Positions 62,350 through 64,000 of a stretch of DNA of 64,000 bases are shown here, piece after piece. How positions within the stretch are numbered: the stretch's first letter is position 1; each line of letters begins with the position of its first letter. A model generated the notes under the pieces. That model was not told where the DNA came from, did no database searches, and saw only the letters and a list, made by a program, of their open reading frames with translations. The DNA is from Hyperoplus lanceolatus (taxonomy: Eukaryota > Chordata > Actinopteri > Uranoscopiformes > Ammodytidae), in contig CM049413.1 of the NCBI GenBank assembly GCA_026929865.2, positions 17,445,001 through 17,509,000 on the forward strand, in the 5' to 3' direction. The position numbers and the translations under genes are program-made.

Positions 62350-63855
62350 TTACTATGGCTGGCCCGAATGCCATTTTTCAGGCTTCGAATATTCGTTGGT
62401 TTTTCCGAGCGAATATTCGAATATTTGTTCCAGAAAAACACACCATCAAAAACAGCATTAAAAAAAAAAAAAAAAAGAAAAAAAATTAATAATCCCTATA
62501 TACTCCCTGGAACCGATTTTGACAGTATCTGCATATTTTGTTGAAGATTTACGCGCTCGGAGGTGAAGTAATGGATGTGCTATGACACTTAGTGATGTAA
62601 TATCCTCCTAAATGAGCAATACTACTACTACTACTACAATATTACTAACTTTTATATCCAAATATACAATTATTTGATGACATTATATTGCAGTACTAGC
62701 TTCTTGCAAAAAAAATGTTGAAAAAATTAAAATAAATAAATAAATAATTAAAAAAAAAAACAAAAAAAAAACAAAGCTCCGAATACTAATTTAAGCTCTG
62801 AATTAGGGCTGGGCGATATATCGAATATATTTGATGTATCGCGAGATGTGCTCCAGGGGATGTATAAAATGACCCTATCGCGACCATCGAATACAAATTG
62901 GCACGTAATGTGTTTTTTTTAGCCGCCGCCGCCACCACCGGCAAACTCGCTGGTGTTCGCTTCTCTCGCTCTTTCCTGTGGCTCTCTGCCTCAGACTACA
63001 TGCATTGGCAACTCACTCACTCACCCCTCCCAACCAGAGTCTCCTGGGCGCGCACCTGTGACGTAGTCTGTGCCTTGCAAGTGTTTACTTTAATCGCCAT
63101 GTGAAAATAACGACGAGAGGGGGAGAAAAAAAGACGAGGGCTCTGATGCTCTTATGACAGCCGAACGAGCGGGTGGAGGGGGCGCGAAAGACGGCGATGG
63201 TGGCTGTCGTTCATAGCATGGACCTTTTTTGTAGACGGGCGCTTGACAGCATAAGCGGCCGCTGTACAGAGCCTGGTCCTTATGAGAGGAAGGCGAACGA
63301 GCGCCGGGGGAGTTTTTGGTCCAACGTCACACAACCACGGCATCCCATTTATTACGGGCAGCCTCTTATAATAGGTCCATGTCAGCACCAAGGGAGGTGC
63401 ACACCGTTTATTAACTAAAATAAACGTTTTAGTGATAATGCAGGAGGGCTAGATCAATAGGTATGAATAGCATCCAGGAATGGTGCATCGGTTAGAATGC
63501 AAGGAATGATGATGATGAGACTTTGCTTTCTTTAGACTATAGGCTATTATTCTCAGCCGTATTTATTTAAATCCTCTGATTGTCTTCCAGTTTTATTTTC
63601 ATTAACTAAATACAGGAGAATCAAACAAGGCAGGTAACAGAGGGACGATGAGCCACCTGCTATTTGCGCTCGCATGAATCTCTCGGACTAACAGGCAGAA
63701 AACGAAACTTAACTTACACTATAGAGCAACTGCTCTTAAAGCGACAGTAACCATTATACATTTCAGAGCCTTTTATACACATAGACTACTATTATGGATC
63801 AAAACCGGTTCTGCATTTAAAGTGTGGCTGCTATCTTCATTTGACAGCCCTAATT
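62350..63855. mobile_element. Overlapping DNA-transposon remnants
   Basis: The segment contains a GGCTGGCCCGAATGCCATTT start with repeated CGAATATTCG (62357-62430), A-rich tracts (62456-62490, 62747-62773), TAGGGCTGGGCGATATATCG (62804) and, at the right, TGACAGCCCTAA (63842). These resemble ends of common fish hAT-type repeats. The outer ends do not share a target duplication, so I cannot define a single element; several truncated pieces are more likely. Confidence 0.4.
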
Positions 63856-64000
63856 TAGACCAATATTATTTATTTTTCTGAGTCATTGTTGCATGCATGT
63901 CTTGTCCTTAAAGATACCAACATCTGCTTTAATTCAAAATAATAGCAGTGTGTTTAAAAAATTGAGTAAAGATCAAAATCCGTATCATAGCTTTTATTTG

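Noticed and set aside
63173-63418. 81-codon frame in GC-richer sequence
   Set aside because: It lies within transposon remnants and shows no recognisable protein.

Overview
This is vertebrate nuclear DNA, almost certainly from a ray-finned (teleost) fish. It has very long introns, abundant (CA)n/(GA)n microsatellites, many short non-autonomous DNA transposons with clean target-site duplications, a fish-type tRNA-derived SINE and RTE/Rex3-like LINE debris. There are no bacterial-style operons, no CRISPR array and no rRNA or stand-alone tRNA gene that I can support.

Only two host genes are visible, arranged head to head. On the minus strand (about 310-4022) three exons join in phase into the N-terminal part of an orthologue of the human gene C1orf94; it runs off the left edge. 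On the plus strand the first three coding exons of a CSMD-family gene, best matched to CSMD2, lie at 6002-6179, 34336-34552 and 55864-55976. They encode an N-terminal secretory signal or anchor and the first CUB domain; the rest lies beyond the right edge. Human C1orf94 and CSMD2 are also divergent neighbours, so the arrangement itself supports both names. About 2 kb (4023-6001) separates the two start codons and should hold both promoters and 5' UTRs.

The rest is csmd2 intron 1 (28 kb), intron 2 (21 kb) and the start of intron 3. The introns are a layered graveyard of mobile elements. Six elements have complementary ends and 8-bp target duplications, as expected for the hAT superfamily: 9712-11321, 19803-20845, 25668-27984, 29124-30990, 52214-53671 and 59558-60343. 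A decayed piggyBac with TTAA ends (17335-19085) carries a younger MITE-like insertion. Two elements flanked by 9-bp duplications (25875-26473 and 50883-51002) are one family; the second is an internally deleted derivative. There is also a TTAA-flanked element (57084-57952), a long-inverted-repeat element (51348-52110), a short MITE (24222-24520) and two tRNA-SINEs. LINE material comprises a 5'-truncated Rex3-like copy (39265-40205) and a HAL1-like element (about 31940-33597) with an open 281-codon ORF1 but no reverse transcriptase.

I did not find a new multi-gene system. The observations most worth a second look are the ORF1-only LINE derivative, the nested and deletion-derivative transposons, the repeated palindromes inside transposon ends, and two perfect hairpins with no assigned element.
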